Assembly: GCA_035048485.1 (NCBI GenBank)
Contig: CM068585.1
Coordinates: forward strand, 14,737,501 to 14,801,500
DNA length: 64,000 bases
Source of the DNA: Pteria penguin
Taxonomy: Eukaryota > Mollusca > Bivalvia > Pterioida > Pteriidae
Direction: 5' to 3'
Shown: positions 34,901-38,954 of the stretch, piece after piece
Position numbering within the stretch: position 1 is the stretch's first letter
How the letters are laid out: each line of letters begins with the position of its first letter
Program-made: the position numbers and the translations under genes
Notes under the pieces: generated by a model
Database searches by the model: none
What the model was told of the DNA's origin: nothing
Seen by the model: only the letters and a program-made list of their open reading frames with translations

Positions 34901-36681
34901 AGGTATATGGAGTGTTGATAATGCTTACATTATGATTAAAGCTCAATCATACTCCATTTGAGAGTAATATCACCATAGGACAGAGATATTACTGTACATG
35001 TTTCATCTATAGAATCAAAATGTATTACTTTTATATAACTTAATAAAATTAAGTCAAAAGTATATATTATATGATACATTGTACTATCAGTTTTGATCCA
35101 AACTTTTGTATTGTGTTTTATAACAAGCACAGTAGCAGGTGTAATATTATGGGATTTCTGCTAACCCAACATGTTCTCTATCATTTTAGCATAGTTGACA
35201 GTAAACTTAACAGCAAGCCAGAACCAACATGGACAAATAAAAGGTATACAATCACTACTGAAATATATTCCATTATACATAAATTATGTAAATCTTAAAC
35301 TATTACAGAAGGACTGATGTTGAACTTGGTGTAATAGATAAGTACTTGTTTTCTGTGCAGACTACTGAGATCCAATTCCCAGATTATGATTGAAACCTAT
35401 TTCTTTCCATTTTATGATTGAAAATGACCTGCAACCCTGCTCACCCATAACTTTAATTATTCAGAAAACTGGTAACATTCACAGCGATAGATCGGCATAT
35501 TGCTTTTCACCTGTCTGTTTTTCTGTATATTTGTTTGTCTGTTTGTTGTCAACTTTAACCTTCACCATAACTGTAATTTACAGACTTCATATTTGGCATG
35601 CATACTCCACCATTAACGCCCTTTCAAATTAGGCCAAAGTCATTGACCCCATTACCTTGATCATGACCTTTCACCTACATTTCAAAATTTGCCTTATTTG
35701 GACTTTGATTCCGCTGGGAGCATTGGTGTTTCTTGTTTATTCTGAAAACAGCCATTAAACATTCCTGAAAAGAATTTTTCTCTTTGCATAGAAAAAAGAC
35801 TGGCTTCTCATGAAAAACAAATTATCCCTTTAACATGATAGTGCCATGCAGCTGAGCTGGTAGCATACTTGACTAGGGGCTAAAATGTCCTGGGTTCAAG
35901 CCCCAGGGGGGAATTCCCATTGACCTGTCTAAATGAGACAGAATAAGCCAGGTTCTCATGTCATATAAAACATCTCTCAACTTCAGGTATGTTTGTTTAT
36001 AGATATAATATTATATGTGCAGAAGGTGGTTCTCATGTCATATAAAGCCGGCGTGGCCTAGTGGTATCGCGTCGGACTCCTGATCGGGAGGCCGGGGTTC
36101 AAGTCCCGCTCTGGTCATGCCGGTGTCATGTCTTTCAGACGAGACAGTAAAAACCGAGGCCCCGTGTCGTGGTATGCATGGCACGTTAAAGATCCCTCAC
36201 TGCTTCGGGTGGGTCCATTGCACAGGTCAAAATTTGTATGCCCCGCATCAGGCAGATGCCGTCACCATGCCGTCATGTGAAATATTCGTGGTGTGACGTA
36301 AAACAAAAATCAATCAATCAATCAATCTCATGTCATATAAAACATCACTGCTTCAGGTATGTCTGTTTATAAATATAATATTATATGTGCAGTAGGTAGA
36401 TGCAGTCCTCTTTGTATAAGTGAGTGAATCTTGACATGGCCTTGAACGGCAAACAAAATCAAAACTTACTTGTCCTGCTTGTCCTTAAGGTCATCTTCAC
36501 GTCAGCCCTTTTGATTAAATTTTAATATTTAGAAATCTGTATGATTAAATATCCTGACTTTATCATCATTATTCTGAATTGTGTATTAGTCATATCTACA
36601 TATACATGTATCAATATTTCGTCCATTTACAGATTAACCTATTACAGAAAACTGAAAGAGACAAGACAATTGGTGTCATAG
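1815..36681 (+). CDS. LRPPRC: LRPPRC-like mitochondrial PPR protein, C-terminal 465 residues (13 exons, 5' end outside window)
   Basis: Thirteen exons join in one frame: 1815-1967, 3241-3348, 4764-4793, 6904-7001, 10950-11041, 15442-15691, 18400-18542, 22817-22929, 23595-23669, 28221-28311, 33408-33549, 35190-35243 and 36633-36681. All introns are GT-AG. The exons sum to 1398 nt with matching phases and end in TAG. The product is almost entirely helical. A clear PPR-like pair (YTNLLVALSLTGMMREA) lies near residues 305-321, and a second lies near 390-415 (EEAYATFQKLLQDGLSVDEF). The tail (PEPTW...LTYYRKLKETRQ) resembles the conserved end of animal LRPPRC, where a Pro-Glu-rich turn precedes a basic helix. 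In animals LRPPRC acts in the mitochondrial matrix with SLIRP to stabilise and polyadenylate mitochondrial mRNAs. Human LRPPRC is about 1394 residues, so this is about one third. The family call comes from remembered alignment; the N-terminal 240 residues are much less similar. The mitochondrial presequence and most PPR repeats must lie upstream. Confidence 0.75.
2625..2850. repeat. Dispersed repeat relic (GTGTGTGAGGAAACCGGAAT type)
   Basis: Contains the GAGGAAACCGGAATACCCGG-AGAAAATCCACG block that recurs widely in molluscan intergenic DNA, followed by CAAGGGTGTTATGACCTTG and GGTCAAGGTCACAATGA. A related GGTCAAGGTCATAGTGAGCC block lies at 3895-3920. Family recognition is from memory, so confidence is moderate. 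Confidence 0.4.
3241..3348 (+). CDS. LRPPRC: LRPPRC-like exon 2 of the window
   Basis: 36 codons, phase 0 at both ends. The acceptor CTCGTTTCAG ends at 3240 and the donor GTAAGT starts at 3349. It encodes AFRFREAQQKETQRS followed by a hydrophobic stretch around IPDWFFVVL. It joins exon 1 after an Asn codon without changing frame. Confidence 0.75.
4764..4793 (+). CDS. LRPPRC: LRPPRC-like 30-nt microexon
   Basis: Ten codons (LVEDMQNKFK), phase 0 at both ends, between acceptor TTATTCCAG and donor GTAAAG. It is too short to detect by ORF length. It is supported by good splice sites, the amphipathic helical content and frame continuity with both neighbours. It could be skipped without changing frame. 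An (AC)n/(TA)n microsatellite begins about 35 nt downstream. Confidence 0.6.
4828..4922. repeat. (AC)n/(TA)n compound microsatellite
   Basis: Interrupted AC repeats run into a pure AC run and then TATATA and GAGAGA. It starts about 35 nt after the 30-nt microexon. The minus-strand open frame over it (Cys-Val runs) is an artefact. Confidence 0.95.
5405..6205 (+). pseudogene. Degenerate Tc1/mariner-type (DD34E) transposase
   Basis: Frameshifted remains of a Tc1 transposase. FSDKSRFNL (first Asp) appears near 5617, GGGGIMVWGAI near 5735, TFQQDNARPHTARVTL (second Asp) near 5895-5943, and SPDLNPIEHMW after a frameshift near 5990-6020. The distance from the second Asp to the Glu of IEH is 34 residues if the frame is followed, the DD34E signature of Tc1 elements. 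Stops occur in every frame, so it is inactive. No helix-turn-helix end or inverted termini were recognised. It lies in an intron in the same orientation as the host gene. Confidence 0.85.
6402..6828. repeat. 36-bp minisatellite, about 12 copies
   Basis: Unit TATTACATGGATATAGCATT-CAACAACATTATATAG with few substitutions. As 36 is divisible by three, the minus strand stays open for 133 codons (repeating VVERYIHVILYN). That is an artefact of the period, not a gene. It ends about 75 nt before exon 6904-7001. Confidence 0.95.
6904..7001 (+). CDS. LRPPRC: LRPPRC-like exon 4 of the window
   Basis: 98 nt, entering in phase 0 and leaving after two bases of a Leu codon. The acceptor is TTTCAG before 6904 and the donor is GTAAGT at 7002. 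It encodes an acidic helical segment (KYQELIGRLENTLYTIDRDF, then DLLDDLDA). It starts less than 80 nt after the 36-bp minisatellite at 6402-6828. Confidence 0.75.
7520..7795 (+). mobile_element. Diverged tRNA-headed SINE
   Basis: A box-like TAGCTCAATTTGTACAATG and B box GAGGTTCAAGTCCC are followed by a body matching the SINEs at 27853 and 36047: a GGTCTGTCTTTTGCATGAGA block, TTCATTGCTTTGGGTGGGCA, GCATATGCCATCAGCATATA and a terminal AATCAATCAAAC. Heavily mutated, so it is an old insertion. Confidence 0.75.
7861..7928. repeat. Perfect 16-bp inverted repeat flanked by CTATGAAG direct repeats
   Basis: Arms 7874-7889 and 7901-7916 (CGCAAGTAGTGGCCCT and its reverse complement) are separated by 11 nt. 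CTATGAAG occurs at 7861-7868 and again at 7921-7928. It could be a tiny foldback element or an internally deleted remnant with target duplications. Confidence 0.8.
7946..8871. mobile_element. TIR element with TA target site (MITE, Tc1/mariner-like)
   Basis: The left end CTGTACGTGTACATATATTA mirrors the right end, whose reverse complement reads CTGTATGTGTACTTATTTTA. Both sides are flanked by TA (7944-7945 and 8872-8873). Subterminal ATTAGCGC motifs recur near both ends (7963-8052 and 8790-8852). It is 926 bp with no transposase. The class is inferred from the TA duplication and the inverted ends. Confidence 0.65.
9546..9692. repeat. 37-bp tandem repeat, 4 copies
   Basis: Four copies of TTCACTGTCATACATTGTAA-AGATAATTTTTGATAAT with small indels in a T-rich segment of each unit. 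Confidence 0.85.
10188..10852. repeat. 54/60-bp minisatellite, about 12 copies
   Basis: Units contain AGAGAAAAGAAATAGTTCCA, TCCATCCACAGCTACGATGT and an AT-rich part. Two length classes alternate (54 and 60 bp, the longer with an extra ACATGT-like hexamer). Both are multiples of three, so a 215-codon minus-strand frame and a 101-codon plus-strand frame stay open; neither has gene-like composition. It ends about 100 nt before exon 10950-11041. Confidence 0.95.
10950..11041 (+). CDS. LRPPRC: LRPPRC-like exon 5 of the window
   Basis: 92 nt, completing the split Leu codon and leaving after the first base of a Glu codon. The acceptor is ATTTTCAG. The donor is GTTATG at 11042, which is weaker than the others. 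It encodes QNNTDASEQETKRQ followed by a helix ending SALLKSSKCE. Continuation into the next exon gives a typical PPR-like helix (KCEEARTVLNKY). Confidence 0.7.
11684..12067. mobile_element. MITE with about 95-bp terminal inverted repeats
   Basis: The left arm 11684-11780 and right arm 11971-12067 are near-complementary (ATTAAAACCATATCTTTATT against its reverse complement, with a few substitutions and a small indel). The 190-bp centre holds a second, shorter inversion around CCAATCAGTGGATTGGC. It sits within a relic of the ACCTTGACC repeat family. No coding capacity. Confidence 0.8.
12463..14323 (+). mobile_element. Helitron-like non-autonomous element candidate, family A, copy 1
   Basis: Starts TTTTTAGCTCACCTGAGCC and ends ACTCAGGTGAGCGATATAGG, then the hairpin GGCCCACTTGGGCC (14302-14315) and TCTTGTTT. 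The ends carry short inverted CTCACCTGAG/CTCAGGTGAG. Inside, a module with GGTGGCGCCACCAC and GGGTACCCTCC occurs at about 12656 and 13325, with a diverged third near 13808. The element is interrupted by a SINE at 12822-12992. It encodes no protein. Helitron assignment rests on the hairpin plus CTTG end only. Confidence 0.4.
12822..12992 (+). mobile_element. tRNA-headed SINE, short type
   Basis: Begins GCAGGCGTGGTGTAGTGGTT (A box) and has B box GGGTTCGATTCCCGG about 40 nt later. The tail is ATAACTGAAATATTGTTGAA-AGCGACGTAAAACACC, then (AACC)n. That tail resembles the conserved 3' domain of deeply shared molluscan SINEs as I remember it. It differs from the SINE at 27853 after the tRNA part. Inserted in the family A element. 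Confidence 0.8.
14590..14741. other. Intronic sequence without recognised feature
   Basis: A 76-codon frame starts here but has no recognisable motif and runs into the degenerate repeat to its right. I do not consider it a gene. Confidence 0.3.
14742..15345. repeat. Degenerate tandem repeat of CAAAATCACTAAACACTGTTGTTTC type
   Basis: About 18 to 20 loosely conserved units of CCAAAATCACTAAATACTGT plus TGTTT, with variable spacing of roughly 30 bp. It is far more diverged than the other arrays here, suggesting an old array that is no longer homogenised. It ends about 95 nt before exon 15442-15691. Confidence 0.8.
15442..15691 (+). CDS. LRPPRC: LRPPRC-like exon 6 of the window (longest)
   Basis: 250 nt, entering with two bases to complete Glu and leaving after AG of a split Ser codon. 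The acceptor is CTTTTCAG and the donor is GTATGA at 15692. It encodes about 83 residues of consecutive helices (EARTVLNKYVDLKTVQN through VSRLLEAMLQGAFN). The minus-strand open frame over the same bases is only a shadow. Confidence 0.8.
15865..16145 (+). mobile_element. Diverged SINE with internal 61-bp duplication
   Basis: The body matches the SINE at 36047: GAGACAATAAAAACCAAGGT, GGCACATCAATGATCCTTTA, TTGCTTCTGGTGTGTCCATT and TAGACAGATGCTTTCACC. The 61-bp block 16015-16075 is repeated at 16076-16136 with a few changes. The tRNA head is barely recognisable. Confidence 0.65.
16505..17290. repeat. Three tandem copies of a ~170-bp unit, first copy interrupted
   Basis: Each unit has GTTTTCCAGACTTTT, GATTGAAACTTGGCATATAT, ATATCAATGAGGGTCAGTA and CAGAGTTACAGCCCTTG-like blocks. 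The first copy is split between GGCATATATAT (16566) and TATATCAATGAG (near 16872) by about 300 bp of foreign DNA that includes an inverted-repeat element. Confidence 0.65.
16568..16713. mobile_element. Short inverted-repeat element (MITE) inside the 170-bp repeat
   Basis: The left arm 16568-16616 (GAATCTGAAATGAATTTTCA... to TTTATGAAAC) and right arm 16672-16713 (GTTTCATAAATACTG... to CATTTCAGATTC) are complementary apart from small gaps. A second outer inversion, TATCACATGTTT (about 16718-16730) against AAACATGTGATA (about 16854-16866), suggests that a larger inserted segment ends near 16866. Confidence 0.65.
17292..18399. other. Intronic AT-rich sequence
   Basis: No gene seen. It contains a short AATAC pentamer run (ACAATACAATACAATACAAT near 17905) and a few TGACATCC/TAATGACA repeats near 18270-18335, just upstream of exon 18400-18542. 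Confidence 0.5.
18400..18542 (+). CDS. LRPPRC: LRPPRC-like exon 7 of the window
   Basis: 143 nt. The acceptor is CATTTCAG and the donor is GTAAAA at 18543. Entry completes a Ser codon and exit leaves the first base of a Val codon. It encodes EDHKFVLDTYKYMLKEMPEF and a second helix pair ending ENNQLPSIIE. This lines up with the human LRPPRC segment about 130-150 residues before its C terminus, as I remember it. Confidence 0.8.
19781..21724. repeat. 24-bp minisatellite (about 81 units) with 825-bp higher-order duplication
   Basis: Unit GTGTCTACTAGGTACATCATAGTG, mainly GTG or ATG at the first codon, with scattered point variants. Marker variants recur exactly 825 bp apart: ACAAGG at 20101 and 20926, TATGTCATAG at 20131 and 20956, and a 9-bp insertion (TCATGTACATCATAG) at 20711 and 21536. 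So a block of 34 units plus 9 nt was duplicated in tandem. Because 24 and 9 are divisible by three, both strands stay open for over 670 codons. The predicted peptides (VSTRYIIV or TTMMYLVD repeated) are by-products. Lies in the intron between exons 18400 and 22817. Confidence 0.97.
22150..22556. repeat. 23-bp minisatellite, about 17 copies
   Basis: Unit CCTGGTATCTGATAAAGGTC-TGC, alternating with a CTGCTGAAGGCC variant. Three units make 69 bp, so the minus strand stays open for 129 codons in a 23-residue repeat. It lies about 260 nt upstream of exon 22817-22929. Confidence 0.95.
22817..22929 (+). CDS. LRPPRC: LRPPRC-like exon 8 of the window (PPR motif)
   Basis: 113 nt, from acceptor TTCTCAG to a GTATGC donor at 22930. 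It encodes the clearest PPR pair in the window (AYTNLLVALSLTGMMREAQ, then ILLKAC). A competing GC donor (AAG|GCATGT) lies 6 nt earlier at 22924. It would remove Ala-Cys and keep the frame, so the exact 3' edge is uncertain by two codons. Confidence 0.75.
23122..23276. repeat. Long imperfect intronic hairpin
   Basis: The left side ACATAGATCCAGGAAACTA... to TTTTGGTTAGTATA pairs with the right side TATACTAACCAAAAC... to GTTTCCTGGACTCGTGG around a 4-nt loop near 23200-23204. The inner 16 bp and outer CCAGGAAACTA/TAGTTTCCTGG segments pair well; the middle has bulges. The total is about 155 nt. It could be a foldback element or give a folded RNA. Confidence 0.75.
23595..23669 (+). CDS. LRPPRC: LRPPRC-like exon 9 of the window
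   Basis: 25 codons, phase 0 at both ends. The acceptor is CATTACAG and the donor is GTATAT at 23670. It encodes DHDLKTTCNFPVLVEANNYC plus RNFLK. The preceding intron carries an unusually long hairpin at 23122-23276 and a poly-G run. Confidence 0.75.
25106..27668 (+). mobile_element. Helitron-like non-autonomous element candidate, family A, copy 2
   Basis: Same ends as 12463-14323: TTTTTAGCTCTCCTGAGCC at the left and GGTGAGCGATATAGGCCCAC-TTGGGCC then TCTTGTTTT at the right (hairpin 27647-27660). The central module with GGTGGCGCCACC, GTAGGTCACAGAGGGTACCC and TCTAGAGGGATG recurs at about 25316, 25815 and 26660, and weaker at 26310. It is longer than copy 1 because it has more modules. Poly-G runs at 25665 and 26519 lie at equivalent points of the modules. 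No coding capacity. Confidence 0.45.
27853..28120 (+). mobile_element. tRNA-headed SINE with target duplication
   Basis: The head GCCGGCGTGGCTTAGTGGTA has box A, and GTGGTTCGAGTCCCG has box B. The body runs through GAGACAGTAAAAACTGAGGC, AAAGATCCCTCACTGCTTCG and GGCAGATGCCGCCATCATAT, ending (ATCA)n. The flanks CAGCTAGCTACATA (27838-27851) and CAGCTGACTACATA (28121-28134) are a diverged 14-bp target duplication. Short open frames here are shadows. It lies 100 nt before exon 28221-28311. Confidence 0.85.
28221..28311 (+). CDS. LRPPRC: LRPPRC-like exon 10 of the window
   Basis: 91 nt. The acceptor is TATTTCCTAG and the donor is GTAAGT at 28312. It enters in phase 0 and leaves one base of an Ala codon. 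It encodes ADSLKNLIQIGEEI and NRVQPFKNNLLALQ, which continues the alpha-helical hairpins. A terminal-inverted-repeat element starts only 39 nt after the exon, at 28351. Confidence 0.75.
28351..30236. mobile_element. 1.9-kb element with 21-bp perfect terminal inverted repeats, carrying a LINE fragment
   Basis: GGTGCAGTCCTAACATAACAT at 28351-28371 is exactly the reverse complement of 30216-30236. The subterminal sequence is related on both sides (GCGTTAACAC, AGGACTGCT, TTAACG motifs). The interior is AT-rich and holds a LINE reverse-transcriptase piece on the minus strand. No transposase of its own was recognised and no clear target duplication was seen. It lies 39 nt downstream of exon 28221-28311. 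Confidence 0.75.
29185..29990 (-). pseudogene. LINE retrotransposon ORF2 fragment (C-terminal part of reverse transcriptase)
   Basis: Reading the minus strand from about 29990, one frame gives FLGLTFTVDLEN, then SPAGRITVVK, then LPKCTHLFTSLPN. It stops near 29690 and resumes in another frame with FKFIWKNKNDQIARKTI and DYCKGGLCMIGVRSFIESLK (29188-29673). This order is typical of the thumb region of L1-like LINE ORF2 proteins. A short segment (VRSFIESLKI) is duplicated in tandem. It has a stop and a frameshift, so it is dead. No endonuclease or full polymerase core is present. Confidence 0.8.
30396..30985. repeat. Dispersed repeat with three ~145-bp internal units
   Basis: Begins with a hairpin-like ATGCTCACGGAAAACTTTCG-TGGGAGCAT. 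Three units share ATATCTCCT, TTTCATCAGAATTTGATCAT, CAAGGTCATT and AACTATGACTTAAAATACCA (from about 30507, 30652 and 30797). It ends with ATCACTTGTTGTT. It probably belongs to the same broad group as the ACCTTGACC/CTTGTT elements in this window. Confidence 0.55.
31625..32728. repeat. 34-bp minisatellite, about 32 copies, with higher-order structure
   Basis: Unit TTTACTGCTAGTACAGGCAG-CTGGGATGGCTAAC. Marker variants recur in blocks: GGGATCACTAACTTTACTAC appears three times (from about 31718, 31990 and 32232), and a TACATGTACAGG insertion appears twice (about 32180 and 32423). This indicates duplication of multi-unit blocks. Confidence 0.95.
33077..33326 (+). mobile_element. Helitron-like non-autonomous element candidate, family C
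   Basis: Starts TTTATGCCCCGAGATCGAT and ends with the 7-bp stem TGTGTTTCACAAACACA followed by GCTTGTTTTTTA. The left end has its own inversion (TGCCCC and GGGGCA). A diverged relative lies at 35480-35745, and fragments ending ACAAATACAGCTTGTTTTTA are seen near 12325. No coding capacity. It ends 82 nt before exon 33408-33549. Confidence 0.4.
33408..33549 (+). CDS. LRPPRC: LRPPRC-like exon 11 of the window
   Basis: 142 nt. The acceptor is ATTTTCAG and the donor is GTATAA at 33550, leaving AG of a split Ser codon. It encodes the last helical pair (REEAYATFQKLLQDGLSVDE, then FALQKLLSLYIKTKGPAP). The pattern of EEAY, then LDDLFLKR/VDEFALQK, then a Gly-Pro turn matches the end of vertebrate LRPPRC as I remember it. 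This is the strongest family evidence. Confidence 0.8.
33908..34285 (+). CDS. Unrecognised 125-codon ORF with hydrophobic segment
   Basis: The longest non-repetitive open frame in the window. The first 50 residues look random and Tyr-rich. From about residue 60 there is a 45-residue hydrophobic stretch (FLFMACINAFISFLGLTSG, then IIIVTILISIVFKAVKII), which could be one or two membrane segments. It lies in the intron between exons 33408 and 35190 on the same strand. No known family, no splice support and no promoter seen. It may be a chance frame or a transposon relic. Confidence 0.15.
   Translation: MHIKIAIFFNYIYMQMMNSNHVYVYTTDYSAYKHTTTLSNMQVTEAKKLEWRSSPHKSFLFMACINAFISFLGLTSGCLIVLDIIIVTILISIVFKAVKIIQDINNLGPTQWLPIKNMYNLPHVC
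35190..35243 (+). CDS. LRPPRC: LRPPRC-like exon 12 of the window
   Basis: 54 nt between acceptor CATTTTAG and donor GTATAC at 35244. It encodes IVDSKLNSKPEPTWTNK and splits Ser and Arg codons at its two ends. The Pro-Glu-Pro turn corresponds to the proline-rich linker before the terminal basic helix of LRPPRC. Confidence 0.7.
35480..35745 (+). mobile_element. Diverged Helitron-like family C element
   Basis: Shares GATAGATCGGCATATTG, CTGTCTGTTTTTCTG, GTCAACTTTAACCTT, AGACTTCATATTTGGCATGC and GCCCTTTCAAATTAG with 33077-33326, and ends TTGGTGTTTCTTGTTT. Older and less regular than that copy. Confidence 0.4.
35850..35990 (+). mobile_element. Old tRNA-headed SINE relic
   Basis: A box-like GCAGCTGAGCTGGTAGCATA, B box GGGTTCAAGCCCC, then a TGACCTGTCTAAATGAGACAGAATAAGCCAGG body start. 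Its tail merges into a ~77-bp segment that is duplicated at 36029-36398. Confidence 0.6.
36047..36325 (+). mobile_element. Intact-looking tRNA-headed SINE with 16-bp target duplication
   Basis: Head GCCGGCGTGGCCTAGTGGTA, B box GGGGTTCAAGTCCCG, body as in 27853-28120, tail (ATCA)n. The flanks TCTCATGTCATATAAA at 36031-36046 and 36326-36341 are identical, so it is a recent insertion. It lies in the last intron of the LRPPRC-like gene, in the second copy of a tandem duplication. Confidence 0.92.
36633..36681 (+). CDS. LRPPRC: LRPPRC-like terminal coding exon
   Basis: 49 nt after acceptor CATTTACAG. It completes Arg, encodes LTYYRKLKETRQLVS and stops at TAG 36679-36681. The basic Tyr-rich helix fits the end of the family, which closes with a short Lys/Arg-rich helix. 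Confidence 0.75.
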
Positions 36682-36879
36682 AACATTTGAGACAAAGGAA
36701 ATAGGTTTTAACAATGGAATTTCTTAAAACTTAAAATGTTTACTTCTAGAGAATATAAGAGAGAAACGAACCATGTAACATGTATTGCCAATGGATATGT
36801 GAAAGACACAAGATGTGAATTGCTTCTGTATGTATGAATTCCTGATACAGTGAGATAGCTGCAGGAGAATATGCTGAGT

Positions 36880-36967
36880 ACCATATAATATCTCAAAGAC
36901 AGAAGACATTACACCAGCTTATTACCATATAATATCTCAAAGACAGAAGACATTACACCAGCTTATT
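36880..36967. repeat. Perfect 44-bp tandem duplication
   Basis: 36880-36923 and 36924-36967 are identical (starting ACCATATAATATCTCAAAGA). It lies in the presumed 3' UTR, 199 nt after the stop codon. Confidence 0.97.
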
Positions 36968-37625
36968 GAAATTTAAAAAGTGTTATCATAAAAATCTACA
37001 ACAGAAAATTATCAGTCACTCTTTCTTGTGAAAATTGAAGTTTTTCTCAGCCTGGTTGAGGGGATTGCATTTGTTTGATCTATCCATCTTGGGTCATTTG
37101 TTTGAAAATTTGACCACTGGTTAAGCTAACAAGTACAGTGAAACTTGTCTTAGCAGCCACCTCTATTAAGAGGTCACATTTTTAATTCCCAATTATTATG
37201 TATTCTTAGATAATAGACCTCTGTATAAAGGCCACCTGTCTATAAAGGCCACTTTTGACTCTTCCCTTAGCTGACCTTAATACACAGGTTTGACTGTAGT
37301 TAAAGATTGAGAGACAGTTAATGTGACTTATGAAAATAACATATAAATATCTAAAATACATTACATTGCTGGTTACATGTGCTACACTAAAGTACTTGCA
37401 TGTAGACTATGAATTCGGTATTTTCAATTCAAAGATATAGTGAGACGAAATTAACCATTGGTTAGCTTTACCTGTGGTTAAAGTTTCGAACAATTGGCCC
37501 CTGTCGTTCTAACCAATCATCTTTTAAGTATTTGTCTCATTACACAGCATTGATGTCTGAGGTACACATACTGTTTATCATACCAGATGTTAAATATTTC
37601 ATTAAATTATCTTTATAAACATCGC

Positions 37626-37631
37626 AATAAA
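37626..37631 (+). terminator. Candidate polyadenylation signal AATAAA
   Basis: First canonical AATAAA downstream of the TAG at 36679-36681. It sits 945 nt into the putative 3' UTR. AT-rich sequence makes chance hexamers common, so confidence is low. Confidence 0.25.
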
Positions 37632-37692
37632 TGAAATAGAAGTAGCCTTGCACAGAAGTGGGTGTAACAGATGTCATCACCATGTAAGGGAG

Positions 37693-37932
37693 TTAAAGTC
37701 CCGGGTTCGACTCCCGCCCTGGGCACATCGGTGTTTTGTCTTTCGAATTAGACAGTAAAAACCGAGGTCCAGTGTCACGGTAGGCGTGTCACGTAAAATA
37801 TCCCTCACTGGTTTGGATGGGTTCGATGCAAAGGTCTAAATTTGTATGCAATGCATCAGACAGATGCCGTCACCATATACGTGAAACAATCGTGGAGTGA
37901 TGTAAAACAATAATCAATCCATCAAACAATTA
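37693..37932 (+). mobile_element. 5'-truncated SINE with 11-bp target duplication
   Basis: Starts within the tRNA part just before B box GGGTTCGACTCCCG and continues with ATTAGACAGTAAAAACCGAG, AAATATCCCTCACTGGTTTG and CAGACAGATGCCGTCACC to (ATCA)n. ATGTAAGGGAG flanks it at 37682-37692 and 37933-37943. About 45 nt of the head is missing, consistent with incomplete reverse transcription. Confidence 0.85.
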
Positions 37933-38814
37933 ATGTAAGGGAGATCATCTTCATGTAGTGTTAAACAATAATCAAACAAATAGTAAACATATGTATGTTT
38001 GTGGAGTTTTTAAAACAAAAATAGTGATGTTATTTCTTACGTGCTTCGTCCAACCTGTCGTTTTACATGGCATATAAAGTTATATAGGAATCATCCTATT
38101 TGTCTTTATATTTGTCCATCTATTCAACCATCCATCCATGCAATTATCTGTATATCCATTTAGTAAAGAAATTGTAAAAACTCTATTTTTGCCAAAATAA
38201 ATTCAACTTGTATATGGTGCTGAACTGACACAGAGGTTTGTGCTGGCCATAATACAAGGTCAAAGTCACGGTGAGCTTGTGAAAACAAATCAGTAATCCA
38301 TCTGTAAATCCTGTAAAGATAATAACGAGTTGATAAAAGAAATGAGTTCATTGGTAAAATTGCAGCTGTAACATAAATACGTGTCGTGACTTCGTAATTC
38401 TAGGTCAAGGTCACAAGGAAATTATAACCAAAAGTTTTGTTCGGCCATAAAAAAAACCTTAACATTAACACGAAAATGTTTCACCTGGATATTACACATG
38501 GCACAATGTCATGGTGTTCCCCCACCCTCCTCAACGATCAAGACTACATGTACCGAGATCTTGTGACTAACATTGATTATGGTCAATAACACCTCTGCAT
38601 TTACAAAGATGTCCCTTCATACTTCATAGCAATGATACACGACAAAAGCGTGTGATCTGACTCTCGTTCCCTTGGCAGTAATACTAGGTTATGTGGCATA
38701 CCTCATAAGGTCCAAGTCGCAGTAATTCTAAGAAATTTGAATTCCCCACCCACCGAAAGTACTGGTGTACCACTTCGTCGCCTTCGAGGTTGTTCGTTCA
38801 CTTAGAACTAGCTG

Positions 38815-38817
<3 letters not shown>

Positions 38818-38899
<82 letters not shown>

Positions 38900-38901
38900 T
38901 G

Positions 38902-38952
<51 letters not shown>
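38818..38952. repeat. (TA)n microsatellite
   Basis: Almost pure TA, interrupted once by CTGACTACA near 38899. A 78-codon open frame across it (Ile-Tyr repeat) is meaningless. Confidence 0.97.

Positions 38953-38954
<2 letters not shown>

Larger units (their letters stand above)
36682..37640 (+). other. Probable 3' UTR of the LRPPRC-like gene
   Basis: No coding signal follows the stop. ATTAAA occurs at 37601-37606 and AATAAA at 37626-37631, the first canonical poly(A) signal after the stop. A perfect 44-bp tandem duplication (36880-36923 and 36924-36967) lies inside. The transcript end is inferred only from the hexamer; a SINE insertion starts at 37693, just beyond it. Confidence 0.3.
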
